Below the pieces are notes generated by a model. That model was not told the origin of the DNA, did not search any database, and was given only the letters and a program-made list of their open reading frames with translations. Made by a program: the position numbers and the translations under genes. 33,528 bases of DNA, taken from assembly GCA_903837175.1 (NCBI GenBank), contig CAILTR010000115.1, positions 1-33,528 on the forward strand, given 5' to 3'. This stretch comes from an uncultured bacterium (GTDB lineage: Bacteria; Patescibacteriota; Minisyncoccia; Moranbacterales; GWC2-37-73). Of the stretch, positions 1 through 7,086 are shown in pieces (position 1 is the stretch's first letter; each line of letters begins with the position of its first letter).

Positions 1-80
1 GTAACTATTATACCTCACAACGGGGTGTCCTTTTGTTTAAAGGCAAATTGCAATTCAGATTAGAATTTAAGCAAGGTTGT

Positions 81-109
81 TTGCATTTTAAGGGTAATTG
101 TTTTATAAT
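81..109 (+). promoter_or_regulatory. Predicted sigma70-type promoter of the precursor peptide gene
   Basis: A perfect TATAAT at 104-109 lies 17 bases after TTGCAT at 81-86, a weak -35. Transcription would start near 116 and give an untranslated leader of about 30 bases before the ATG at 146. No other promoter of this quality is seen before the next gene, so it probably drives the peptide and perhaps the genes behind it. Confidence 0.55.
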
Positions 110-145
110 TTAAATATAAGAAATAATTATTAATTTTTTATAAGT

Positions 146-385
146 ATGAAACTTAGCAGTAGACCTCAAATTAAAAAGAATTTGAAAACTTTTCTTTTAA
201 GTGAAGAGGGCAAGATGACTAAAAAAGATATCGTAAAAATGACAGCGGTGGTGATTGCTGTGGCCGGGGTGCTTAGTGTAGCTGCAAAGCCAACCGATAG
301 TTTTGCCCAGTGTAATCATGCCTCACATGGCTCACATGGCTCACATGGCTCACATGGCTCACATAGTCGCGGTGGTTGGTGTTAG
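146..385 (+). CDS. His-Xaa-Ser repeat RiPP precursor peptide (HxsA-like)
   Basis: This 79-residue peptide is probably the substrate of the radical SAM enzymes downstream. Residues 1-32 are a charged, Lys-rich leader (KKNLKTFLLSEEGK, then TKKDIVKM). Residues 33-48 are hydrophobic (TAVVIAVAGVLSVAA). The region ending in SFA|QC resembles a Sec signal peptidase site. The C-terminus is five H-x-S triplets (HAS, then four HGS) with an HS remnant, ending RGGWC, and Cys56 and Cys79 frame the repeat. Tandem His-Xaa-Ser peptides beside radical SAM maturases define the known Hxs systems, which is the main basis of this call. Met24 is a second possible start, preceded by GAAGAGGG. Starting there would leave a plain signal peptide and lose the leader, so I prefer 146. 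Modification of the His or Ser residues is inference. A periplasmic metal-binding peptide is the alternative. Confidence 0.75.
   Translation: MKLSSRPQIKKNLKTFLLSEEGKMTKKDIVKMTAVVIAVAGVLSVAAKPTDSFAQCNHASHGSHGSHGSHGSHSRGGWC
322..366 (+). repeat. 9-bp tandem repeat encoding Ser-His-Gly
   Basis: Four identical copies of CTCACATGG are followed by a fifth ending CATAG. The repeat lies in frame inside the precursor gene and encodes its His-Gly-Ser core. Exact identity at the nucleotide level, third codon positions included, points to recent expansion by slippage, so copy number may vary between strains. Confidence 0.95.
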
Positions 386-420
386 ATCTTACATTATAAA
401 TTAAATTTTTTAATGCATAT

Positions 421-441
421 CTCTTTGGTAAAGAGCTTTTT
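421..441 (+). terminator. Short hairpin with T-run after the precursor gene
   Basis: CTCTTT and AAAGAG pair around a GGT loop, followed by CTTTTTCT. The 6-bp stem is weak. It lies 36 bases past the precursor stop and before the next gene, where RiPP operons often place an attenuator so that the peptide is made in excess of its enzymes. Confidence 0.4.
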
Positions 442-525
442 CTGGTTACCTTAGTGTCTTAGGGCGCGATTAATAATCCTTCATATTGCTAAGTATTTTT
501 TAAGACCTTAATGCTACTAAAATAA

Positions 526-1476
526 ATGAAAGTTCTTCATAAAAACATTTCGCATTTAAAAACTAAGAAAAACTTACTTAAATTCATGAAAGCCTTTGCG
601 GCGTCAGCGGAAACTAAAAAGAATTTAATGTGGTTTTTTCGGCAACTTGTTGATAGGGATACTTCTGAAAAAACAGAGTTCGAACTTTCTTTTAAGGTAA
701 AAGATGACGTTCTGCATAAGGGTGAAATTCGTTTGCTAAATATAGATGCCAGGGGTTATTCATACCAGGATGAGCTTAGCTTTCTCGAGAGGCTGTTATT
801 TTACAAGAAAATGATGTGGGGAAAGACAACGTGTGAGAGAAAAAAGCAAATATTTTCCGCCCTGGAAACTGTTGCAAAGACTCCTTTGGATTTATACGGA
901 GGAGCTGATATTTTTGGAAAGAAGTTTTCGTTTGCTTTTTGGCTAATACTGGGAGGGGTAGAGCAGAGTGGAAAAATAAGCTTTGTCAGAAATGCAGATA
1001 AAATATTGAAGAATATTTTCGATGCTTTGGAGATACGTCCTACTTATGCGGTTTCTGCTGGGGATATTTTAAATCTGGGCTTTGATCTTGAGGAGAAAAG
1101 TGCTTTCTATAAGATTTATTATATTTTAAACGGAGAAACTGAAAAGTTTATAAATGAACGTGAAAAGAAGGTAACGCTTGAACTCGGGCGCTTACTAGGT
1201 AAATCTATCAAGCATTGGTTTTTTGTAAGTGAGCGGTATATAATAGATGAAACAACCAAGAAAGGCCCAGGCAGAAGAAAGATCTACCTTGAGTTTTTAG
1301 ATTTAGTTCCTACAGCCGAGGAAAAGACTTTTACGCTCATGGCTAAAATATTTAAGTTAGTAGGCTGTCCTATTCAGCTGAGTTTACTGCGAAATTATTT
1401 GGGCGCCGTAGATGGAAGAATAGTTATAATCGCTTTCGAAGAGGATGGAACGGTTACTTTTTATATTCGTATTTGA
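526..1476 (+). CDS. Unrecognised 316-residue protein of the RiPP cluster; possible PT-barrel (ABBA) fold
   Basis: I do not recognise the family with confidence. There is no signal peptide or membrane segment, so it is cytoplasmic. The sequence alternates beta-hairpins and helices in about five units: ELSFKVKDD.../GEIRLLNID, FSFAFWLILGG.../KISFV, LGFDLEEKSAFYKIYYIL.../VTLELG, HWFFVSER.../RRKIYLEFLD, and RIVIIAFEEDGTVTFYIRI. A repeating beta-beta-alpha plan, the central G-F-D-x-E-x(3)-F-Y-K-I-Y-Y stretch and a length near 300 resemble ABBA-type prenyltransferases, the fold of the cyanobactin PatF/TruF/LynF enzymes. That is structural inference without a diagnostic motif. It sits between the precursor and the first radical SAM gene, so a peptide-modifying or chaperone role is likely. 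The start is the first ATG. Confidence 0.6.
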   Translation: MKVLHKNISHLKTKKNLLKFMKAFAASAETKKNLMWFFRQLVDRDTSEKTEFELSFKVKDDVLHKGEIRLLNIDARGYSYQDELSFLERLLFYKKMMWGKTTCERKKQIFSALETVAKTPLDLYGGADIFGKKFSFAFWLILGGVEQSGKISFVRNADKILKNIFDALEIRPTYAVSAGDILNLGFDLEEKSAFYKIYYILNGETEKFINEREKKVTLELGRLLGKSIKHWFFVSERYIIDETTKKGPGRRKIYLEFLDLVPTAEEKTFTLMAKIFKLVGCPIQLSLLRNYLGAVDGRIVIIAFEEDGTVTFYIRI

Positions 1477-1554
1477 TTAGGCTGAAAATATGTTAAAAAA
1501 TATAATCGAATAATATAACTTTCTTGAAAAAATAATTCTTGAAGCTGCCTGTTT

Positions 1555-2643
1555 ATGTCTAAAAAGGAAATAGCTAAAATAAAACTAACCTTAACGACAA
1601 ACTGCAATTCCAATTGCGGTTATTGTTTTGTTGAGAAGAGTAATGAACGAATGTCGTTTGAGGTTGCAAAGAAAAGCGTAAATCTCTTGCTCGAATCTCC
1701 AGGTAAGGATAAACTCCTCTCTTTGTATGGTGGGGAACCATTTTTGGAATTTCCGCTGATCGAGGAGGTTGTTACTTATGCTAGGAAAAGAGAAGTGAAG
1801 CTTAAAAAAAGATTGATTATTTCAATTTGCTCAAATTTGCTGTGGTTGGATGATAAAAAAATAGCATTTTTAAAGAAACACAAGTTAAAGGTAACCGTTA
1901 GTATTGTAGGTAAAAGTGCTGATCATAATAAATTTAGGAGTGCTACGGGGAGGGAAAAACCTTATGCTAAAGTAATTAAAAACTTAATTTGGCTAGCTAG
2001 TGAACTTCCGAGCTCTGATATCGGGATTTCATTTGTAGTTCTGCCAAGGCTAAGCTCAAAAATGGTTGAATATTTTAAGCATATAATATCACTTGGGCTT
2101 AGTAATAATATAAATTTTGAAATAATTCAAGAATTTGAAAAATGGCGAGAAATTGATCGAAAAAATTTCATAGGAGGTTTTCATGAGATACTACTGATGA
2201 CGCTGGAAATGATTGCAAGAAATAATTTCATCTTCATTAACCCGATTTCCTGGGAGCTGGGTCGTCGAAAATTAACGGAGGCGCAAAGTACTAGCTGTCA
2301 GGTTCGCCATAACCTAGAGGTCTATCCGTCTGGGGATATGGCTTTTTCTCCATTTTTACTAAATTGTGAGGGTGAGTTGAAAAGCCATTTTTTGATTGGC
2401 AATGCTAAAACTGGTCTTAATAGAAAGTTTGGAAGTTGTATTTTTAATTTAAGCAGTGATAAATGTAAGCGTTGTGAGAATGACTATTATGCTAAATATC
2501 AGAGAACTGACGATGCTTATCTCATAGTCGATGCCTATACTAAAATGAGCCTTGAGGCAGCGAAGAAGATTGCAAAAAAAGCTAAAGTCAATAAATATTT
2601 TCGTGATTATGTTTCTTACGCTAAAAAAAATCTTTGTTTTTGA
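1555..2643 (+). CDS. Radical SAM/SPASM-type peptide maturase
   Basis: This 362-residue protein carries the radical SAM cluster motif C17-x3-C21-x2-C24 (CNSNCGYC) and the SAM-binding GGEP at 59-62. Its C-terminal third has a SPASM-like set of cysteines (SCQVRHNLEVYPSGDMAF, then LNCEG, SCIF and CKRCENDYY), which in this superfamily hold auxiliary 4Fe-4S clusters and are typical of RiPP maturases and anaerobic sulfatase-maturing enzymes. As the first radical SAM gene after the precursor, it is the best candidate for the main peptide-modifying enzyme, in the place that HxsB would occupy. The reaction (C-C, C-S or C-O crosslink, or epimerisation) cannot be read from sequence. It is more divergent from the four tandem radical SAM genes downstream than they are from each other. 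Confidence 0.85.
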   Translation: MSKKEIAKIKLTLTTNCNSNCGYCFVEKSNERMSFEVAKKSVNLLLESPGKDKLLSLYGGEPFLEFPLIEEVVTYARKREVKLKKRLIISICSNLLWLDDKKIAFLKKHKLKVTVSIVGKSADHNKFRSATGREKPYAKVIKNLIWLASELPSSDIGISFVVLPRLSSKMVEYFKHIISLGLSNNINFEIIQEFEKWREIDRKNFIGGFHEILLMTLEMIARNNFIFINPISWELGRRKLTEAQSTSCQVRHNLEVYPSGDMAFSPFLLNCEGELKSHFLIGNAKTGLNRKFGSCIFNLSSDKCKRCENDYYAKYQRTDDAYLIVDAYTKMSLEAAKKIAKKAKVNKYFRDYVSYAKKNLCF

Positions 2644-2734
2644 TTGTTTAGTGATTTTTTATTTAACAAACAATAAATTGAAAAGTGATTATTTTGAAAA
2701 ATTTGTGGCTCGCTTGGAAAAAACTTCCATAAGT

Positions 2735-4036
2735 ATGTTGAATTACAATAAGTTTTTTAAGTTGCTTACATATGGCAATTCGAAAGAAGTTTATCTTAGT
2801 GCAGGGGAAGTGGCTAAATACTGGAATGATTTAGGTGGGAAGTATGATGAAAAGATTTTGCAATTTATTTTTTATTTTCCATACTGCGCGCAGAAATGCC
2901 TTTATTGTAGAGAACGGTCTGAGAAAATAAAAAATTGTAAAGAGGTAGTAGATTTTATCCTAGATGCGGAGAAAGAAATGGAATTTTTTTCGTCTATTTT
3001 TAGAAATAGGGAAATAGATTATTTCACTTTCAATGGCGGAAGTCCTGATGTTTTAAGTCATAACCAATTAAGATTGGTGTTAACTTCATTATTCTTAAAA
3101 TTTAAATTTAAAAAAGATGCTGTAAAAAGGATCGAATTTAATCCAACTGGAGTTAGCTCGAAAAAGTTGGAAATAGTCAAAGAGTTTGGTTTTAATAGAA
3201 TCAGCTTTGGAGTTCAATCCTTATCCAAAAAAGCATTGAAAAATGCAGGACGGCCGTATGCCGAGCTCGAGACTATTAAAGAGATAATTTCCTTGACAAG
3301 AAAAATGGGTCTCGATGATATTAATATAGATTTAATCCTTGGACTTCCGGGGGAAAGCTATGCTCAGTTTGAAGATGGACTCCGAGAGTTATGCGAGCTC
3401 AAACCTGCGCAAATTATGGTATATATTCTAAATGAGCCAAATAGACGGTATTTATCGAAGTATCCCAGTATGAGTATTGAAACTTTCCAGGTATCGGTTG
3501 AAAAAATGGTTTCTAAATTTTTAAAAAGTACTTTTCTAGATGAACTTAAGGAAATGAATTATGTCCTTGTTCCAGATAAGGATAATTTAAATTATAAATA
3601 TTTTGCTTTGGTCAGGAGGGATTTATCCGCTAGGGCCTGGCTAGGTGCTATGGACAGTTATATTAATATCTCTACTTTTATTGTTGGGAAAAAGAATACC
3701 TCGAATATTTTTTCTGATTTGATTTATGAACGAGTTGCTGATTTTAATACTAAAGATAAGATTTACAAGGCATCGATTATTGATGAAGAATATGAAATGA
3801 AAAAATTCATCTTTTCATCTGTTGAAAGTTCAAGGCAGTTAAATGTTGATTTGTTTAGGAAAGTTTTCGGGGTTAGTATTGAGGAAAAATTTAATATTGC
3901 GATAAAGATATTGCGAGAAAAAAAAAGAATAGCTGCAAAGAAAGGGGTCATCTCTTTTCTGGGTAGAAACTCTAGGGATATTATTATAGACTTAGCATTT
4001 CTTATCTCAAATATGGAGAAAAAATCTCAAAAATAA
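2735..4036 (+). CDS. HemN-like radical SAM protein
   Basis: The protein matches the HemN / coproporphyrinogen III dehydrogenase-like family. It has FYFPYCAQKCLYC in the position of HemN's HIPFCxxxCxYC, FNGGSPD in the position of GGGTP, then GFNRISFGVQS and INIDLILGLPGES, both strongly HemN-like. HemN relatives outside heme synthesis include class C radical SAM methyltransferases of thiopeptide pathways, which fits a RiPP locus better than heme synthesis, as no other heme gene is present. The track ORF starts at 2552 inside the previous gene. I chose the first ATG beyond it. In-frame GTG at 2651 and TTG at 2678 are alternatives, and the residues between (DYFEKFVARLEKTS) look protein-like, so the true start may be earlier. 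The class C second SAM-binding features were not verified. Confidence 0.8.
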   Translation: MLNYNKFFKLLTYGNSKEVYLSAGEVAKYWNDLGGKYDEKILQFIFYFPYCAQKCLYCRERSEKIKNCKEVVDFILDAEKEMEFFSSIFRNREIDYFTFNGGSPDVLSHNQLRLVLTSLFLKFKFKKDAVKRIEFNPTGVSSKKLEIVKEFGFNRISFGVQSLSKKALKNAGRPYAELETIKEIISLTRKMGLDDINIDLILGLPGESYAQFEDGLRELCELKPAQIMVYILNEPNRRYLSKYPSMSIETFQVSVEKMVSKFLKSTFLDELKEMNYVLVPDKDNLNYKYFALVRRDLSARAWLGAMDSYINISTFIVGKKNTSNIFSDLIYERVADFNTKDKIYKASIIDEEYEMKKFIFSSVESSRQLNVDLFRKVFGVSIEEKFNIAIKILREKKRIAAKKGVISFLGRNSRDIIIDLAFLISNMEKKSQK

Positions 4037-4100
4037 ATAAAAAGTTACTTTTAATAGTCGCCTGGATGTCAGAAGGTGTTTGACCATAAAAAGCTTAATC

Positions 4101-4129
4101 TTGCAAGAAATTTGCAGAGATGTTATGAT
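4101..4129 (+). promoter_or_regulatory. Predicted promoter upstream of the Cys-rich anchored protein
   Basis: TTGCAA at 4101-4106 and TATGAT at 4124-4129 are separated by 17 bases, 35 bases before the ATG at 4165. It lies in the 128-base gap after the HemN-like gene and suggests the cluster has more than one transcription unit. Confidence 0.45.
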
Positions 4130-4164
4130 AAAGTTGAAAATTAATAATATAAAAATCTAAAAAA

Positions 4165-5100
4165 ATGTCAAAAAAAATAAAAATAATTTTATTCTGCGTG
4201 GGGTTACTTTCGTTAGCGGGTGCGATTGTTTTGGTTTTTTTGTATTATAATCAAATTGGGCAGTTGCAGCAGGATACTGCCGGGTCAGTAGATAATGCTA
4301 ATAGTACGCAATCAGTTTCGGCGCCAGCTTTAGGTGAAATTAAGAATGATGTTATCAATAACCCAGGCACCAGTGAGGTTATTTGTGGTCGGGAGAGTAT
4401 AAAGAATACAAAACCTATTGAGGACGGAAAAATATATGTAACAAGAGTGTCGGGTGCTGATCAAAATAGCGTAGCTTATTATAACGATTATTTGCTTTGT
4501 AAAATGTTTATAACGGAAAAAACTGCAAGTATAGCAGAAGATTTTATTGGGACTGAGAATAACTTTTCACAAAGCTCTTTTGCTGAGAATTTCTTCACTG
4601 AATTTAGCTCCTGGGGTGCTATCTTTAAAAGTAGCGATTGTGGATCAGTTGAAGTTTCTAATGCTGTTAGTAATATGAAAAAAGCTGTCCTGTCGCCAGC
4701 TGAAAACTCTGCACCTGCTGATCTCTCAAATGATATTAATATTAAATTTTCAAATAATCTTAGGAATGTTTCAAGTGCTGATCTGTGTGGCTTTTTTAAG
4801 AGAAACGCAGATACTATAGCTAAATTTGAGAAGGAAGATTTTTGTGCTGGAGATTTGTATTGCCAAGCTACAATAAAAGACGATATAAATGTTTGCGCTG
4901 GTCTAGCTTCTGAGGATGATAAGAAATCATGCAGGGATAATACTTGGTATCAAAGAGCATTAAGAAGTAATAATATAGCCACCTGCGCTAATGTTGAATC
5001 TTCGCAGCAAAACATAGCTTGTCAGGCCTACTTCCTCAATCAATTTTCGAATATGTGTGATGGCTTGATTAATACGATTAATGATAAGTTCTGCAAGTAG
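4165..5100 (+). CDS. Membrane-anchored Cys-rich extracytoplasmic protein of the RiPP cluster
   Basis: I do not recognise the family. An N-terminal membrane segment (about residues 6-28, IILFCVGLLSLAGAIVLVFL) is followed by a Ser/Asn/Gln-rich linker and an outside domain of about 240 residues with 12 cysteines. Most fall in the last 100 residues (DFCAGDLYC, NVCAGL, KSCRD, ATCANV, IACQAY, NMCDGL, terminal KFCK). The even number fits disulfides or metal/cluster binding. The short repeating units with one or two Cys, such as 'xxCAGL', suggest helical hairpin repeats. It lies between the HemN-like and Dph6-like genes, so it may act outside the membrane on the exported peptide, or may itself be a substrate. 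Function unknown. Confidence 0.65.
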   Translation: MSKKIKIILFCVGLLSLAGAIVLVFLYYNQIGQLQQDTAGSVDNANSTQSVSAPALGEIKNDVINNPGTSEVICGRESIKNTKPIEDGKIYVTRVSGADQNSVAYYNDYLLCKMFITEKTASIAEDFIGTENNFSQSSFAENFFTEFSSWGAIFKSSDCGSVEVSNAVSNMKKAVLSPAENSAPADLSNDINIKFSNNLRNVSSADLCGFFKRNADTIAKFEKEDFCAGDLYCQATIKDDINVCAGLASEDDKKSCRDNTWYQRALRSNNIATCANVESSQQNIACQAYFLNQFSNMCDGLINTINDKFCK

Positions 5101-5189
5101 GATAACTAAAAATAAGATTTGTTTCAGCTACTTCGCCAATAGATTGTTGGATAGTTATGTTAATTTTCCGTTAAATCAATAATTATACT

Positions 5190-5921
5190 ATGGCGATTAA
5201 ACAAAAAATGAATATTGCATGTGTGATCAGTGGTGGAAAGGATGGGTTTTTTGCGTATAATGAATTAAATAAGCTCGAATCTTATAATGTGAAAACCTTT
5301 CTGAATTTGTATGTTAATAAAAATGAAGTAAGTTTCCATCAATATCGCAAGCAATTAGTTGCAATGCAAGCCAAAGCGATCGGAATCCCGTTAATTCAGA
5401 AGGAAGTAGCTAGGCAATACGAAAATCAAGAACTCTTCAAGAGTCAATTAACACAAATTATTTTAAACCTCAAGGATTCTGGTATTGAGGGTGTTTGCTT
5501 TGGCTATATTCTCGCGGGGGATTGCCAAGATTTATTATTGCGTCAAATTTGTAAAGAAGTTGGCATTAAGCTTATTTTACCTAACTATAAAAAGAAATCT
5601 AGTTTAGTCTTAGAGGGTATTGTAAATTCTGGAATAAAATCGATAGTAACCTCTGTTGATCCGAAAAAGCTTCCCGATATTTGGTTGGGTCGTGAAATCA
5701 ATGAGGAATTTATTTTAAAAATTGGAAAAATAAAAGAAGTGGATCCCTGTGGGGATGCCGGTGAATACCACTCATTTGTTTTAGATGCACCATTTTTTTT
5801 AAAGCGTCTTAAATTAAAAAGGGGAGGCATGAAAATTTTTGAAACAAAAACTTTTTTATTGGGAGAGGCCTTCATCCAAAGAAATATTTCTTTGGATGAG
5901 ATAATGCTAGTGGATAAGTAA
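5190..5921 (+). CDS. Dph6-family ATP pyrophosphatase (diphthine-ammonia ligase-like)
   Basis: The 243 residues match the ATP_bind_4 / diphthine-ammonia ligase family: an N-terminal PP-loop (VISGGKDGFFAY, about 13-24), a central FGYILAGDCQ, and the C-terminal family signature DPCGDAGEYHSFVLDAPFF. Family members activate a carboxylate with ATP and form an amide. The PP-loop reads GGKDG where the family usually has GGKDS, which is a notable change. Bacteria lack diphthamide, so the bacterial substrate must differ. Inside this cluster, amidation or lactam formation on the precursor is an attractive inference. The small Ala/Gly-rich peptide has few acidic residues, so the C-terminal carboxylate would be the likely target. 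A housekeeping role unrelated to the peptide remains possible. Confidence 0.8.
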   Translation: MAIKQKMNIACVISGGKDGFFAYNELNKLESYNVKTFLNLYVNKNEVSFHQYRKQLVAMQAKAIGIPLIQKEVARQYENQELFKSQLTQIILNLKDSGIEGVCFGYILAGDCQDLLLRQICKEVGIKLILPNYKKKSSLVLEGIVNSGIKSIVTSVDPKKLPDIWLGREINEEFILKIGKIKEVDPCGDAGEYHSFVLDAPFFLKRLKLKRGGMKIFETKTFLLGEAFIQRNISLDEIMLVDK

Positions 5922-6013
5922 ATAGGCTGATTGGATACTGACTAAACGTGTTTTGTGGAAAGCTGGCAGAGGTGAGCATGGAAAAAGCAGAAAAAAGTGA
6001 GAGATGCTTGGTG

Positions 6014-6054
6014 TATAATTAATTTGAGTAAAGGCCATCAGTGATGCCTTTTTG
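6014..6054 (+). promoter_or_regulatory. TATAAT followed by a hairpin with T-run (possible attenuator)
   Basis: A TATAAT at 6014-6019 has no convincing -35. Twelve bases on, AAGGC(C)ATC pairs with GATGCCTT (6031-6050) and runs into TTTTT. The hairpin precedes the ATG at 6181 of the four-gene radical SAM run. It could terminate transcription from upstream or attenuate the run. Otherwise I see nothing in 5922-6180. The track ORF reads through this region only from a TTG. Confidence 0.3.
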
Positions 6055-6180
6055 CTTAAAGGGGGTGATATTGCAAACTATGAAAGTATTACAGGGCAAG
6101 ACGTTATTTTTGAGCTGAAAATTGCTAAAAATATAGCATGCTATTCGAATAATAAAAAAGTCATAATCTTGATAAATCCT

Positions 6181-7086
6181 ATGAAAAAAGCCGATCTTAA
6201 AACTGGATTTCTATGTAATAATAATTGTCTTTTTTGCGTGCAAGGGCCAGAAAAAAAGAAGTTTGGCAATAAAAGCACAAGTGAGTTGATTGAAATTATT
6301 AAAAAGGCTAAAAAGGGTTGCGATACCATCGTTTTTACTGGTGGAGAGCCCACAATTAGAAAGGATTTAATTGAATTAGTGGCGATGGCGAAAAAAGTTG
6401 GTTTTAAAACTATTCAAATTCAATCTAATGGTCGAATGTTTGTTTACGAGCAGTTTTGCAAAGATATAGTTAAAGCTGGGGCTAATGAATTTGCCTTGGC
6501 TTTACATGGACACACGGCGGAACTCCATAACTATTTAACTGGAGCGGAAAGTTTTCGTCAAATTGTAGCCGGGATTAAAACACTTAAGAAAATGAAACAG
6601 GTAGTTATCACTAATACTGTGATTACGAAATCTAATTATCGGCACTTGCCAGAAATTGCTAAGGTTTTAATTGGTCTTAATGTTGATCAAATGCAATTTG
6701 CTTTTGTGCACGCGGTTGGAGCAGCTGGAAATAATTTTGATTCAGTTGTGGCTAGGGTGGAAATGGTTGCGCCTTATCTGAAAAAAGCTATTGATATCGG
6801 TAGGGTACTAAAGACAAGGGTAATGACAGAAGGACTGCCGTTTTGTATTCTGCAGGGCTATGAAAGTAGTATTTCAGAAACTGTGATGCCAGATATAAAG
6901 ATTTTCGATCAAATTAGCGTAATTGATGATTATAAAAAAATGCGCATTAATGACGATAAGGCCAAGGGCCCGAAATGTGAGCAATGTCTCTACAATAATA
7001 TTTGCGAGGGGCCCTGGAAAGAATATCCCCAAGCTTTCGGCTGGGATGAATTTAAGCCGGTAGTCAGAAAAAAGAAAAATGACTAA
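6181..7086 (+). CDS. Radical SAM enzyme, first of four tandem paralogs
   Basis: With the ATG at 6181 the protein has 302 residues, C12-x3-C16-x2-C19 (CNNNCLFC) and GGEPT at 54-58. The middle has LALHGHTAELHNYLTG, a signature shared with the next two genes. The C-terminus ends CEQCLYNNICEGPWKEY then FGWDEFKPV, a compact set of cysteines that could bind an auxiliary cluster. The track ORF starts at a TTG at 6052 overlapping a hairpin. Its extra 43 residues have no counterpart in the paralogs, so I reject that start. The gene overlaps the next by 8 bases, implying translational coupling. Substrate unknown; the His-Xaa-Ser peptide is the inferred target. Confidence 0.85.
   Translation: MKKADLKTGFLCNNNCLFCVQGPEKKKFGNKSTSELIEIIKKAKKGCDTIVFTGGEPTIRKDLIELVAMAKKVGFKTIQIQSNGRMFVYEQFCKDIVKAGANEFALALHGHTAELHNYLTGAESFRQIVAGIKTLKKMKQVVITNTVITKSNYRHLPEIAKVLIGLNVDQMQFAFVHAVGAAGNNFDSVVARVEMVAPYLKKAIDIGRVLKTRVMTEGLPFCILQGYESSISETVMPDIKIFDQISVIDDYKKMRINDDKAKGPKCEQCLYNNICEGPWKEYPQAFGWDEFKPVVRKKKND

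Noticed and set aside
322-366. Short regular repeats that might be a CRISPR fragment
   Set aside because: Units are 9 bases with no spacers and lie in frame in a peptide gene. The Cas2-like protein at 22856 is far away with no array or cas1.
146-620. KKNL motif shared by the precursor leader and the start of the 526 protein, as if both had the same leader
   Set aside because: The match is four residues in Lys-rich helices and could be chance; the rest does not align.
2552-2734. Track start of the HemN-like ORF at 2552
   Set aside because: It overlaps the upstream gene by 92 bases in another frame and encodes an Arg/Lys then hydrophobic stretch unlike the family start.
6052-6180. Track start (TTG) of the first tandem radical SAM ORF
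   Set aside because: It begins inside a hairpin T-run, and its extra 43 residues are missing from the paralogs; ATG 6181 fits.
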